NCBI GenBank assembly: GCA_963798195.1
Contig: CAWCSF010000008.1
Location: 124,001-188,000 of the forward strand
Reading direction: 5' to 3'
DNA length: 64,000 bases
DNA from: CAVSRC01 sp963798195
GTDB lineage: Bacteria; Pseudomonadota; Alphaproteobacteria; Rhizobiales; Kaistiaceae
Positions 36,692-45,657 of the stretch are shown here, one piece after another; position 1 is the stretch's first letter, and every line of letters starts with the position of its first letter. Both the position numbers and the translations under genes were made by a program. The notes beneath the pieces are model-generated. The model was not told the DNA's origin. It did no database searches and saw nothing but the letters and a program-made list of their open reading frames with translations.

Positions 36692-39374
36692 ATGAGCCGC
36701 GAAGACATTGCGCGTATCCTTGAGTCGATCAGGTTGTTTCGGGGAGCCGATCCCGCCTTTCTCCAGCGGGTGGCGCAGCAGCCGCGGGCGCGGCGGCAGA
36801 CCGCGGCCGAGGAACTGATCTACGAGGCCGGCGACCCGGCAGACGCCATTTACGTCGCCTTTCCCGCCGACGCCGGCACGGTCGGCCCGCGCGGTATCGT
36901 CGAACTGACGCTCCCGACCGGCGACGCCGGCATCCAGGTGCATGTCGAGCACGTCGTCGCCGGCGATGCGTTCGGCGAGTTCGAGTTGGTCGCCGCCGGC
37001 CTGATCGAGGGCAAGACGGTGCGCCGGTCCACCGCCCGCACCATGGTGGCCTGCGACCTCTATCGCATCCCGTTCGCGTCTGCTGGCGCCGGTCCTCGCC
37101 GAGACCGAGGCGGTGCGCGGCCGCCTCATCCGCCTTTCCATGGAGCGCCTGATCTCGGCGCTCAACGTGAAGTCCACGCATCTTCTCGGTGACCGCGACA
37201 TCACGCTCGCCAACTGGCTGCTCGACACCGCGGAAAATCTCGGCATCGCCGAGGGCCGCCACATCCGCTTCTCGCGCGCCATCTCCCAGCGCGAGGTCGC
37301 CGAGGCGCTGGGTGTCGCGCGCGAAACCATCAGCCTGCGGCTCAACGAATGGGAGCGGGCGGGACTGATCAACACAGGCGGCCAGTCGCAGCGTTTCGAA
37401 ATACTCGACTATCCGCGCGTGGCGCTCCGCGCCGCCATCCGCAAGCAGGATGCGCCCGCCGCCATCACCGCGGCATTGGAGGAGATCGACGCCGATCTCG
37501 ATCGCGGCGAGCTTGTCCGCGCCCGCAACGTCGCGCTCGACATGATGGTCTTCTTCCCGTCGAGCCCGGACCTCCGTCATCGCGTCGCGCTGGCCAATAT
37601 CCGCGCCGGCTCGGTCCGCGAATCCGTTGATGTCCTCGCCACGGGCGGTTACGCCACCGGCGGCGACATCCATCTGCTGCGCGACCGCATTCGCATCGGC
37701 CTTCGCAATCCCGGCGTCACGCCGGCGCGTTTGTTCTTCGGGCAATCGGAGAGCTTCGACGCCGACGATGGCGAGGACGTCGGTGCGCGCGTGCCCCGGC
37801 TCACGGAGGACATGGCCGCGATCGAAGCCCGCGCCCGCAAGGAACTGGCCTTCGCCGCCCGCGACGAGGGCGGGCGCCAGCGCTACGCCACCGTCTCGGC
37901 CGGCTTCTACGAAACCATCTTCGACGAGACCGGCGGCTACTACGCTGGCATCAACGCGGCCATGATGGCGCGCATCGCCGACGAGACGCAGAAATCGGCG
38001 GCCATCGCCGGCCGCGTCGTCGCGCGCCTCAACGGCAGCCCGAAGGGCTACTGGGCGAATGCCACCCTTGGTGAGGCCAACCTGCTTCTCGGAGACAAGG
38101 CCGCCGCTGCTGCCGCCTTTGACGCTGCCTGCCGGCAGGATGACGTGTCCGACGGAAAGGTGTCGTCCACCCGGCTTCAGGTCCGCCGCCTTGCCGGCCA
38201 TGCCGCCATGGATGCCGAAGCCATCCTCGCGAAGCTTCCGATCGGCCGCACTGCCGTTTACTCGGGCCGCATCTTTCGGGGCAGCGAACTCGATGCCGCT
38301 ACGCAGCAACGGCTGGAGGATTCCGCGCGTCCACGCATCGCGGCGGCGCTGGAAGCGGAACGGATCCGCTATCTCTTCGGCGGGCTTGCCTGCGGCGGCG
38401 ATATCGTCGTCGCCGAGGCCGCGCTCGATGCCGGTGCCGAGTTGCACGTTGTGCTGCCGTTCCCGGTCGAGAGCTTCATCGAAATTTCCGTCGCGGTCGG
38501 CAATCCGCCCGGCGGCGCGGATCGCTGGGTCGACCGGTTCTGGTCCTGCCTCAACCGTTCGACCTCGCTCTCCACCGTCGTCGAGGCTGCGCCGACGAAA
38601 TATGCCCGCGACGCCCACGTCTATCATGGCTTCCGCCTCGCGGCCGGCCTCGCCCTGCTGCGGGCGGATATCCTCACCTCGACCTGCGCCATGCTCGCCG
38701 TCTCCGACGGCCGCACCGCCAGCAACCTCGCCGGCACACCACGTGCCATGCGCGAATGGACCGCTGCTGGGCGCGCGCTGATCGACGTGTCGATCGATCC
38801 GGAAGCGCCGGGCGATGGCGACGACGACGAAGCGACGGACGTGTTCGCGCCGGTGGTGTTTCTCTGGCCGCTCGATGGCGCGGTCGACCTTGCCGAGATT
38901 TGCCGCGTCGCCGCGGCGGAGACCGGTCAACGGCTGGATTTCGCCACGCGCACCTCGCGCGACCGGCGCACCGGCGCCGCGATCCAGTTGCCGGATATGA
39001 AAGCAGCCCTCGACGTTCTGGAATCGCTCGGTCGCCATTGCCGCGCGACCCAGGCGCCGGTGCGCATCGTCGCCGATTTCGGGCCCGTCTTCGACGCGCG
39101 CGGCAATGTCAGCGACGCGCTGATCTCCCGCCTGTCGGGCGCTTCCGATCTGATGGGCTTCCCGGCGACTGCGCCGGTCGCCACCATGCCCTTCGCCGCG
39201 CAGGCGCGGCTTGCGGCGTCACAGCGCGTCGCGCTGGTGCCGATCGGCCGGACGGCGTCCGGTCCGGCTGCCGACAGTCGGCCGCTGGCGGCGCGCGAGG
39301 TCTACGCGCTGTTCTTCGCCAGCGACCCCGACGGCCGTCATTCCTTGGCGAGCGTTTCCTTGACCCACGGGTAG
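36692..39374 (+). CDS. CRP/FNR-type regulator fused to TRAFs-binding, SLOG-like and degenerate cyclase-like modules, with a +1 frameshift near 37080
   Basis: About 893 residues once the shift is corrected. In order: a cNMP-binding-like domain (about 1-130; RLFRGADPAFLQRVAQQPRA, VVAGDAFGEFELV), a Crp helix-turn-helix (about 177-245; AISQREVAEALGVARETISL), a TPR-like TRAFs-binding region (about 255-480; TGGYYAGINAAMMARIAD, YWANATLGEANLLLGDKAAA), an SLOG-like Rossmann segment (GGLACGGDIVVAEAALDAGA then ELHVVLP), and a C-terminal region resembling a class III cyclase without its metal aspartates (VRIVADFGPVFDARGNVSDA). The break follows YRIPFA and resumes LLAPVLAETEAVRGR. It may sense a nucleotide and control neighbouring genes. 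The 3' end overlaps the first trypsin gene by 37 bp convergently. Confidence 0.75.
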
Positions 39375-40237
39375 AACTGCGACACGCGCGTGTAGATGCC
39401 GGGGAGGCCGCGCTGGCCGCAGCTGATGCCCCAGCTCACCACGCCGACCTGGACATAGCCGCGGTCGTTGTCGGCCGGCGCCACCAGCGGCCCGCCGCTG
39501 TCGCCCTGGCAGGAGTCGCCGCTGCCGTGCGGGCTGCCGGCGCAGAGCTCGGTGTCTTCGGAAATTCTGAGGCCGTTCTTCTCGTTGAGGCCGATCGCGC
39601 CGAATGCCTTCAGGCAGTCGGATGGCGCGTAGCGCTCGATCTCGACCTGGCGGAGCTGGTCCGGCGAGAAGATGCGCCCCGCCTTCAGCAGTTCGCCGGT
39701 ATCGACCTGCGCCAGCCCGTCGCGTGTATAGAGCGCCGCCTCGAATGCCTTGGCGTCCCACAGCGCGCCCCAGCCGGTCACGAACATCTTCGCCCCCGGT
39801 TGCGCCACGGCCTCCTCGGCGGCCGGGTCGGCGATCTCCACCCACGTTGCGTCGGGGATCGGCTTTTCGAGTTTCACCAGCGCGATGTCGGCCTTGCGCG
39901 TCTTGGCGTAGTCCGGATGCACGATCACCTTGGCGCTGTCGATCAGGGTCAGCTTGGTCTGGTAGATGCTGCCGTATCCCACGACCACGCTTTTGCCGAT
40001 CATCGCCTTGGCGCAATGCGCGGCGGTCAGCACCCACTGGTCCGAGATCAGCGAGCCGCCGCAGAAGCCGGTCTGCCGGTCGGAGATCGCGAACAGCCGT
40101 ACCTGCCACGGCCACGCCGCCTCATCGGCGACGGGTTCGCCGTCGACGATGAAATCGCCGATCCCCGCCATGGCGGCGCTGCCGCCCAGGCAGAACGCGA
40201 GAAGGGCGCTGGAAAAAATGGTTGCTGGGCGTCGCAT
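39338..40237 (-). CDS. Secreted trypsin-like serine protease (paralogue 1)
   Basis: 299 residues. A signal peptide ends AAMA, followed by the five residues GIGDF and a mature start IVDGEPVADEAAWPWQV. The S1 triad is complete: H74 in LTAAHC, D117 in KADIALVKL and S247 in GDSGGPL. D241, six residues before the serine, is the specificity-pocket aspartate of trypsin, predicting cleavage after Arg/Lys. VSWGISCGQRGLPGIYTRV is the usual pocket wall. ATG at 40237 chosen for the signal peptide; longer reading is unsupported. It is a tandem paralogue of the next gene, same length. Confidence 0.92.
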   Translation of the reverse strand: MRRPATIFSSALLAFCLGGSAAMAGIGDFIVDGEPVADEAAWPWQVRLFAISDRQTGFCGGSLISDQWVLTAAHCAKAMIGKSVVVGYGSIYQTKLTLIDSAKVIVHPDYAKTRKADIALVKLEKPIPDATWVEIADPAAEEAVAQPGAKMFVTGWGALWDAKAFEAALYTRDGLAQVDTGELLKAGRIFSPDQLRQVEIERYAPSDCLKAFGAIGLNEKNGLRISEDTELCAGSPHGSGDSCQGDSGGPLVAPADNDRGYVQVGVVSWGISCGQRGLPGIYTRVSQFYPWVKETLAKE

Positions 40238-40305
40238 GCCGGTCTCCTGATGGGGAATGTGTGCGCCGGCGCGTCTGCCGCGCCGGCGGTGTCGGTCGGT
40301 GTGCG

Positions 40306-41205
40306 TCAGTTCTTCGCCATGGTGTCGCGCAGCCATGCGTCGAACTGGGAGATGCGGCTGTAGACGCCGGGCAGCGCCGGGTTGCCGCACTGGACGCCCC
40401 AGCTCACCACGCCCACCTGGACGTAGCCCTGCGCGTTATCGGCCGGCGCCACCAGCGGCCCGCCGCTGTCGCCGTAGCAGGAATCTTTCGCGCCGGCCGG
40501 GCTTCCCGCGCACATCTCGTTCGCGGTGATATCCAGCGCGTCTTCCGTTGCGTCGCCGAACGCCTTGTACGATTCGGCGCATTCGTCGGTGGCGATGAGC
40601 TCTATGTCCACCTGCCGCAGCTGGTCCGGCGAAAGCAGCTCGTTGGTCGTCAGCAGCTTCCGCGGCGACACCATCTTGCGGCCGTTGCGGATGTACATCG
40701 CCTGCTCGAAGCCGGCGAAATCCCAGAGCGCGCCCCATCCCGTCACCGTCAGCTTGGAGCCCGGCGCCGTCGCCTTCTGTTCGGCCTCGGGGTTGGCGAT
40801 CGGGATCCAGGTCGCGTCCGTCAGCGGCTCCTTCAGCTTGATCAGCGCCAGGTCGCCCTTCTCGTCCGTCTCGTATTGCGGATTGGCGATGATCTTCGCG
40901 CTCTCCACCATCTTCAGCTTGCTCTGGTAGATGCTGCCGTAGCCGACCACGACGCTCTCCAGCGTTTCGCCGTAATCGACCACGCAGTGCGCGGCGGTCA
41001 GCACCCACTGGTTGGAAATCAGCGAGCCGCCGCAGAAGCCGGATTCATGGTCCATGCTGTCGAACAGCCGGACCTGCCACGGCCAGGCGCCGTCGTCGGC
41101 AACCGGCTCGCCGCCGGAAATGAAATCGCCGATCCCGGCGAAAGCGCTCGACGTCAGGCCGATGGCGAACGCCGCCCCCAGCGCCAGTCTCGAAATCCTG
41201 TTCAT
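40306..41205 (-). CDS. Secreted trypsin-like serine protease (paralogue 2)
   Basis: 299 residues, closely similar throughout to paralogue 1. Signal peptide MNRISRLALGAAFAIGLTSS ending AFA, the same GIGDF stub, then ISGGEPVADDGAWPWQV. Triad H73 (LTAAHC), D118 (KGDLALIKL), S247 (GDSGGPL), with D241 giving trypsin-type specificity. The genes are 68 bp apart in the same direction, so this one is transcribed first and the pair is likely one operon from a recent tandem duplication. The upstream 427 bp should hold the promoter. Confidence 0.92.
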   Translation of the reverse strand: MNRISRLALGAAFAIGLTSSAFAGIGDFISGGEPVADDGAWPWQVRLFDSMDHESGFCGGSLISNQWVLTAAHCVVDYGETLESVVVGYGSIYQSKLKMVESAKIIANPQYETDEKGDLALIKLKEPLTDATWIPIANPEAEQKATAPGSKLTVTGWGALWDFAGFEQAMYIRNGRKMVSPRKLLTTNELLSPDQLRQVDIELIATDECAESYKAFGDATEDALDITANEMCAGSPAGAKDSCYGDSGGPLVAPADNAQGYVQVGVVSWGVQCGNPALPGVYSRISQFDAWLRDTMAKN

Positions 41206-41632
41206 TGCCTGTCTCCCATGGCGATTGCCGATTGTTTGGCTGGCCGCAGCATAGCCGATCAACCGCATGGCGGAGAACTCCCACCTTCGGTCGAATCGCG
41301 GCTTGGAACCCGGCGGTATCGGGGGGCGGGGCGAGGGGAAGCGGAGGGGGACTATCCTCACGGGAAATGCCTTGCTTGGAACCGAGGCATAGGTGCCTCG
41401 GTCGCCGGTCATTCCCTCTCCGGCTACCAATCTCGCCGCCGATTTTGTTCTTTTCTTGTTGGCAGCGGGGCCACGGGTCACCGCATGCCAGTCACAAGTC
41501 CGGTTGGTCGGCGGCGCACCGTCGCGGTTGCCGGTCAACGCAGCGAGGCCCGTCGGTGTTGGGCGCGCCTCGGGCGTCCGCTAGACTGGGCGACGATACG
41601 GCGCTTCGAACGACACCCTGGAGATTGGAAAC
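41206..41632. other. 427-bp intergenic region upstream of the trypsin pair, with a perfect inverted repeat
   Basis: No credible gene. It separates the trypsin operon (minus) from a VOC gene (plus). ACCGAGGCA (41381-41389) and TGCCTCGGT (41394-41402) form a perfect 9-bp inverted repeat with a 4-bp centre TAGG and no adjacent T run; it could be an operator or an RNA hairpin. A purine-rich stretch (about 41320-41350) lies beside it. No CRP-like TGTGA palindrome was found. Confidence 0.5.
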
Positions 41633-42070
41633 ATGGCGATCAAGCGTATGGACAACGTGGGGATCGTCGTCGAGGACCTCGGACAGGCGATAGATTTCTT
41701 TCGCGAACTCGGCCTTGAGCTCGAAGGGCAGGGCATGATCGAAGGAGAGTGGGCCGGGCGCGTCACCGGGCTGGGCGATCAGCGTGTCGAGGTTGCCATG
41801 ATGCGCACGCCGGACGGCCACAGCCGCCTCGAGCTCTCCCGCTTCCTCGCGCCGCCTGTCGTCGCGGATCACCGGAAGGCCCCGGTCAACGCCCTCGGCT
41901 ATCTCCGCGTCATGTTCGCCGTGGACGATATCGACGGGACGCTTGAAGAACTCCGCGCGCGTGGCGCGGAGCTCGTGGGCGAAGTGGTGCGATACAAGGA
42001 CGTGTATCGGCTCTGCTACATCCGTGGGCCCGACGGGCTTCTCATTGGTCTCGCCCAGGAACTCGGCTGA
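41633..42070 (+). CDS. VOC family protein
   Basis: 145 residues of vicinal oxygen chelate fold: RMDNVGIVVEDLGQAIDFFR at the start (metal-ligand His position replaced by Asn), GHSRLELSRF in the middle and YKDVYRLCYIRGPDGLLIGL near the end with the second-half metal residues GxxLIGLAQELG. It resembles small dioxygenase or glyoxalase-like proteins. A GGAGATTGG site is upstream. Function unknown. Confidence 0.82.
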   Translation: MAIKRMDNVGIVVEDLGQAIDFFRELGLELEGQGMIEGEWAGRVTGLGDQRVEVAMMRTPDGHSRLELSRFLAPPVVADHRKAPVNALGYLRVMFAVDDIDGTLEELRARGAELVGEVVRYKDVYRLCYIRGPDGLLIGLAQELG

Positions 42071-42210
42071 GCCGGAGAATGGGTGCACCAGGACGGGCGT
42101 TCGTCATCGCGCCGAGCGCCAGGGCAGGTGCGCGGGCGCTGTCGGCCGTTGGCGGCAACAGGCCTCTGTTCTAAAATTTAGCCGTCAAGGGATTCCTCAC
42201 GGAGGATGAA

Positions 42211-43119
42211 ATGACCGAGCGGGGGCGCGTGTGGGTGATGCGGGCCTGGTGGGCCCTTTGGCTTTTCACGCTGCCCGCCCACGCGAGCAACCTGGGAGAT
42301 CTTGTCAAGCAAGGCGACGTCGCGGCGGTGACTTCCGCCTTGGACGAAGGCGCCGCCATCAACGAAATTGACGGAGTTACGGCGCTCTACATCGCCTGCG
42401 AAAACGGTAATCTTGAGCTGGCAAAACTTCTGATCGATCGCGGGGCGGAAGTTGGCTTGCCGGTCAGTTGGCAAAGAACGCCACTCTACGCCGCCACCCT
42501 GGGCGGGTACGCTGATATCGTGAAGCTGTTGCTCGATAACGGGGCTGATCCAAATCAGTTGGCGAAATCGCAGACGCCGCTGCACGTGGCTGCCGCGAGT
42601 GGCTGCCTTCAGTGCGTCATCTATCTTGTAGATGCTGGAGCAGAGGTTAATGCACTGACATCGAATGGAAGTCCGCCCATACATTTGGCCAAGCTCGGTG
42701 GGCATGACGATGTGGTGGCCTACCTGCGCAGTCATGGCGCCGAACCGCCGATCGTTGCGCCGATTTCGGCGCGACTTGCATTGGCGAGCGCTGAATCGGG
42801 CAAGGAAATTTTCCAGAAGACTTGCGCGCTTTGTCATCTTGCGCTGTCGGGGGTCAAGGTTTCGGCTAAGGTCAATTTGTGGGGCATCGTGGGACGGGAG
42901 AAGGCTTCGGAAAGCAATGCCCGGTATTCGCCAGCTCTGACGGACGCCGGTGGCAATTGGACCTTTGAGGAACTCAATTTGTTTATCTCGAGTCCCGCAC
43001 GCGCTTTACCCGGAACAGATATGATTTTCGCCGGGCTGCACGACGAGATGCAGCGAGCAGACGTCATCGCTTACCTGCGGACCTTGAGTGACACGCCGTT
43101 GCCGCTTCCCGAAAATTGA
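42211..43119 (+). CDS. Exported ankyrin repeat-cytochrome c fusion protein
   Basis: 302 residues. A signal-like N-terminus (MRAWWALWLFTLPAHA) is followed by about four ankyrin repeats (about 30-175; GVTALYIACENGNLELAKLL, RTPLYAATLGGYADIVKLLL, TPLHVAAASGCLQCVIYL). The C-terminal 100 residues form a class I cytochrome c domain: CALCH at 205-209 (CxxCH heme c site), an LWGIVGREKAS segment typical of mitochondrial-type cytochrome c2, and a distal methionine in GTDMIFAGL (about 271). A GGAGG site precedes the ATG. It probably works in the periplasm as a protein-binding electron carrier or heme sensor. Base composition is slightly lower in GC than neighbours. Confidence 0.85.
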   Translation: MTERGRVWVMRAWWALWLFTLPAHASNLGDLVKQGDVAAVTSALDEGAAINEIDGVTALYIACENGNLELAKLLIDRGAEVGLPVSWQRTPLYAATLGGYADIVKLLLDNGADPNQLAKSQTPLHVAAASGCLQCVIYLVDAGAEVNALTSNGSPPIHLAKLGGHDDVVAYLRSHGAEPPIVAPISARLALASAESGKEIFQKTCALCHLALSGVKVSAKVNLWGIVGREKASESNARYSPALTDAGGNWTFEELNLFISSPARALPGTDMIFAGLHDEMQRADVIAYLRTLSDTPLPLPEN

Positions 43120-43304
43120 TCGCTCCTGTCCTGCCGAACCCAGGTCGCTGAGCCCAAGTGGGCATCCGCGGCAACAAACCGGCGCTGCTTGGCATTTTCC
43201 GAACCTGCCGCCGTCGATGCATGCGATAGCGTAGGGGCGATGAGCGAGAAATTGCCGCCGGCAATGCGAGACGCTGCATCGCCGCAATCTTGAGGAGATC
43301 AGTC

Positions 43305-43784
43305 ATGGGCAGCACTGACGTCACGATCAAGGACATCGGGCCACAGCCGCAAGCGTTCGACATTGAACGCGCGACGAAAGAAAATACGAACTACCGTTCG
43401 GTCGCCTGGAGCGGGCGCTATCTGCAAGTGACGTTGATGTCGATTCCCGCTGGCGGCGACATCGGCCTGGAAGTGCATCCGGAGACCGATCAGTTCCTGC
43501 GCCTCGACGCTGGCAACGGCCGCGTGCAGATGGGAGCCGCGAAGGACAAGCTGACTTTTGAAAAGGACGTGTCGGACGGTTGGTGCGTCCTCGTTCCGGC
43601 GGGGACCTGGCACAACATCACCAACATCGGGGCGACACCCATGCAGGTCTATACGATCTACGCGCCCGCTCACCACGCGCCGGGCAAGGTGCAGGCGACG
43701 GCCGCGGTGGCTGAAGCCGACAAGGACGACGAGCCGGCGGCCTGGTCGGTTCAGCCAAAACATGCGCCCGATGAACACGGGTGA
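43305..43784 (+). CDS. Cupin domain protein
   Basis: 159 residues, single double-stranded beta-helix cupin: VTLMSIPAGGDIGLEVHPET with a motif 1 histidine and glutamate, DQFLRLDAGNGRVQMG, and motif 2 VLVPAGTWHNITNIGATPMQ with its histidine. The charged C-terminal tail is disordered-looking. A GAGGAGA ribosome site precedes the ATG at 43305. Cupins of this kind bind metal or sugars; no substrate can be assigned. Confidence 0.85.
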   Translation: MGSTDVTIKDIGPQPQAFDIERATKENTNYRSVAWSGRYLQVTLMSIPAGGDIGLEVHPETDQFLRLDAGNGRVQMGAAKDKLTFEKDVSDGWCVLVPAGTWHNITNIGATPMQVYTIYAPAHHAPGKVQATAAVAEADKDDEPAAWSVQPKHAPDEHG

Positions 43785-43876
43785 TCTTGGTCGGCCCCAT
43801 CGAGTCGGCTTTTGACCCGCCGCGGCTAATCCAGCCTATAATTGCTTGGTCCTCCAGGAAGTAAGCAAGCCGTGCA

Positions 43877-44428
43877 ATGGTCTCCTTCTTCCGATTCGTA
43901 CTCCGGATATTTGCGGGCGGCACCCGCAGGCCAGTGCAGGGCCCCTGGTCGCGTGCCGAAGCCCCAGGCGCGCCGCCGACAACGTGCGGCCAGGTATCTG
44001 CAGAGGTGTTGTGGATTCTGGATGGTGACACCGTCGACGTCAGAATCGAGGGGCGCACGGTAAGGATCAGGCTCTACTCGATCGATTGCCCGGAAGACGG
44101 ACAGCCTTGGGGACGCATTGCGAGGGCGGGGCTCATAAAAATGGTTGGCGGAAAGTCCGTAATTCTCGAAGTCCATGGTGTCGACGGCTATGGACGCACC
44201 TTGGCAACTGTCTTCGCCCATCACGGCCCGGAGTCCAAGCTCATCAACGTGAATGAGCGCATGGTCATGCTGGGACATGCCTGGGTCATGCGCCGGTATT
44301 GGGCTGAGCTATCGGAAGAACGCCGAAGGCAGCTCGATCGTCTGGAGGCCTGGGCGCGATCCAGGCAAGTCGGTCTCTGGGGAACGCCAGGTCCGATTCC
44401 GCCGTGGAGATGGCGGCGCCAGCTGTAG
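43877..44428 (+). CDS. Thermonuclease (SNase-like) family protein, catalytic residues intact
   Basis: 183 residues. The SNase OB fold has the calcium aspartate in DGDTVDV (49-55), the arginine in RIRLYSIDCPED (R65) with the carboxylates D70 and E73, and the second arginine in DGYGRTLA (R107). These are the expected catalytic positions, so it should cut DNA or RNA. The N-terminus (MVSFFRFVLRIFAGG) could be a short membrane anchor. Its last 100 bp belong to a 311-bp direct repeat also found at 45348-45657. Confidence 0.85.
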   Translation: MVSFFRFVLRIFAGGTRRPVQGPWSRAEAPGAPPTTCGQVSAEVLWILDGDTVDVRIEGRTVRIRLYSIDCPEDGQPWGRIARAGLIKMVGGKSVILEVHGVDGYGRTLATVFAHHGPESKLINVNERMVMLGHAWVMRRYWAELSEERRRQLDRLEAWARSRQVGLWGTPGPIPPWRWRRQL

Positions 44429-44639
44429 CGCAGCAGCGTTCCACCCGTGGCGATTTTTCGGACGTGCGCCCGACGCTGGCAACGTCCGGAGAAGTCGGTG
44501 ACAACGGACACCCGTTCCGCCGTCAGGCCGACCGTCAGAACAGCAGGGATCGATGTGGCGCACTGGGTGAGGCCGACTTGCGCCGGCCCCACCCAATGCA
44601 ACGCGTCTCCGCTACTCGCGCGGCGGGATCAGCGCCTCG
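44329..44639 (+). repeat. Direct repeat copy A (311 bp)
   Basis: Starts with CAGCTCGATCGTCTGGAGG inside the 3' end of the SNase gene and ends with GCGGCGGGATCAGCGCCTCG. By eye it is about 85% identical to 45348-45657. It includes the SNase tail, the gap after it, and at 44612-44639 a remnant of the metzincin gene's 3' end (encoding EALIPPRE and stop on the minus strand). Confidence 0.85.
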
Positions 44640-44657
44640 CCGCGTGCGGCTCCCAGC

Positions 44658-45230
<573 letters not shown>

Positions 45231-45347
45231 CGTTGTTGCTCCGTTGTGCACCCGTGGCGATGGCCAAGTAGAATCGTTGCCGCTGGTTGGTGAGCGCAGC
45301 GATTGCGCCGCGTGTCCTCTCGAAGCGCGCCCATCAAGCGTCAGGCT

Positions 45348-45447
45348 GCAGCTCGATCGTCTGGAGGCCTGGGCGCGATCCAGGCAAGTCGGCCTCTGGG
45401 GAAGGCCAAATCCCATGCCGCCGTGGAAATGGCGGCCCGATCTGTAG
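45348..45447 (+). pseudogene. Truncated SNase 3' fragment
   Basis: Encodes QLDRLEAWARSRQVGLWG then RPNPMPPWKWRPDL and a stop, which is the C-terminus of the SNase at 43877-44428 with several substitutions. It has no start or catalytic residues. The fragment is the left part of repeat copy B and is a leftover of the duplication. Confidence 0.8.
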
Positions 45448-45657
45448 CGCAACAAGGTTCTGCCGTTGGGGCTTTGCGGAAATGAGCCCGACACCTGGCA
45501 GCGTCCGGTGAAGTCGCTGACAACGGACACGCGTTCGCCATGAGGCCGACCGTCAGACCGGCAGGGACCGACGTGGCGCACTAGGTGAGGCCGCCTTGCG
45601 CCGGCCCCACCGAATGCAAAGCGTCTCCGCTACTCGCGCGGCGGGATCAGCGCCTCG
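45348..45657 (+). repeat. Direct repeat copy B (about 310 bp)
   Basis: It starts with the same CAGCTCGATCGTCTGGAGG, carries a severed SNase tail, the same intergenic sequence with small changes (e.g. AGCGTCCGGTGAAGTCGCTG), and runs into the genuine 3' end of the metzincin gene. Copy A begins 1019 bp upstream. Together they bracket the DHFR-like gene. Confidence 0.85.

Noticed and set aside
36729..39038. 769-codon minus-strand frame opposite the CRP fusion gene
   Set aside because: Antisense shadow of a gene with clear domains; its composition and lack of motifs give no support.
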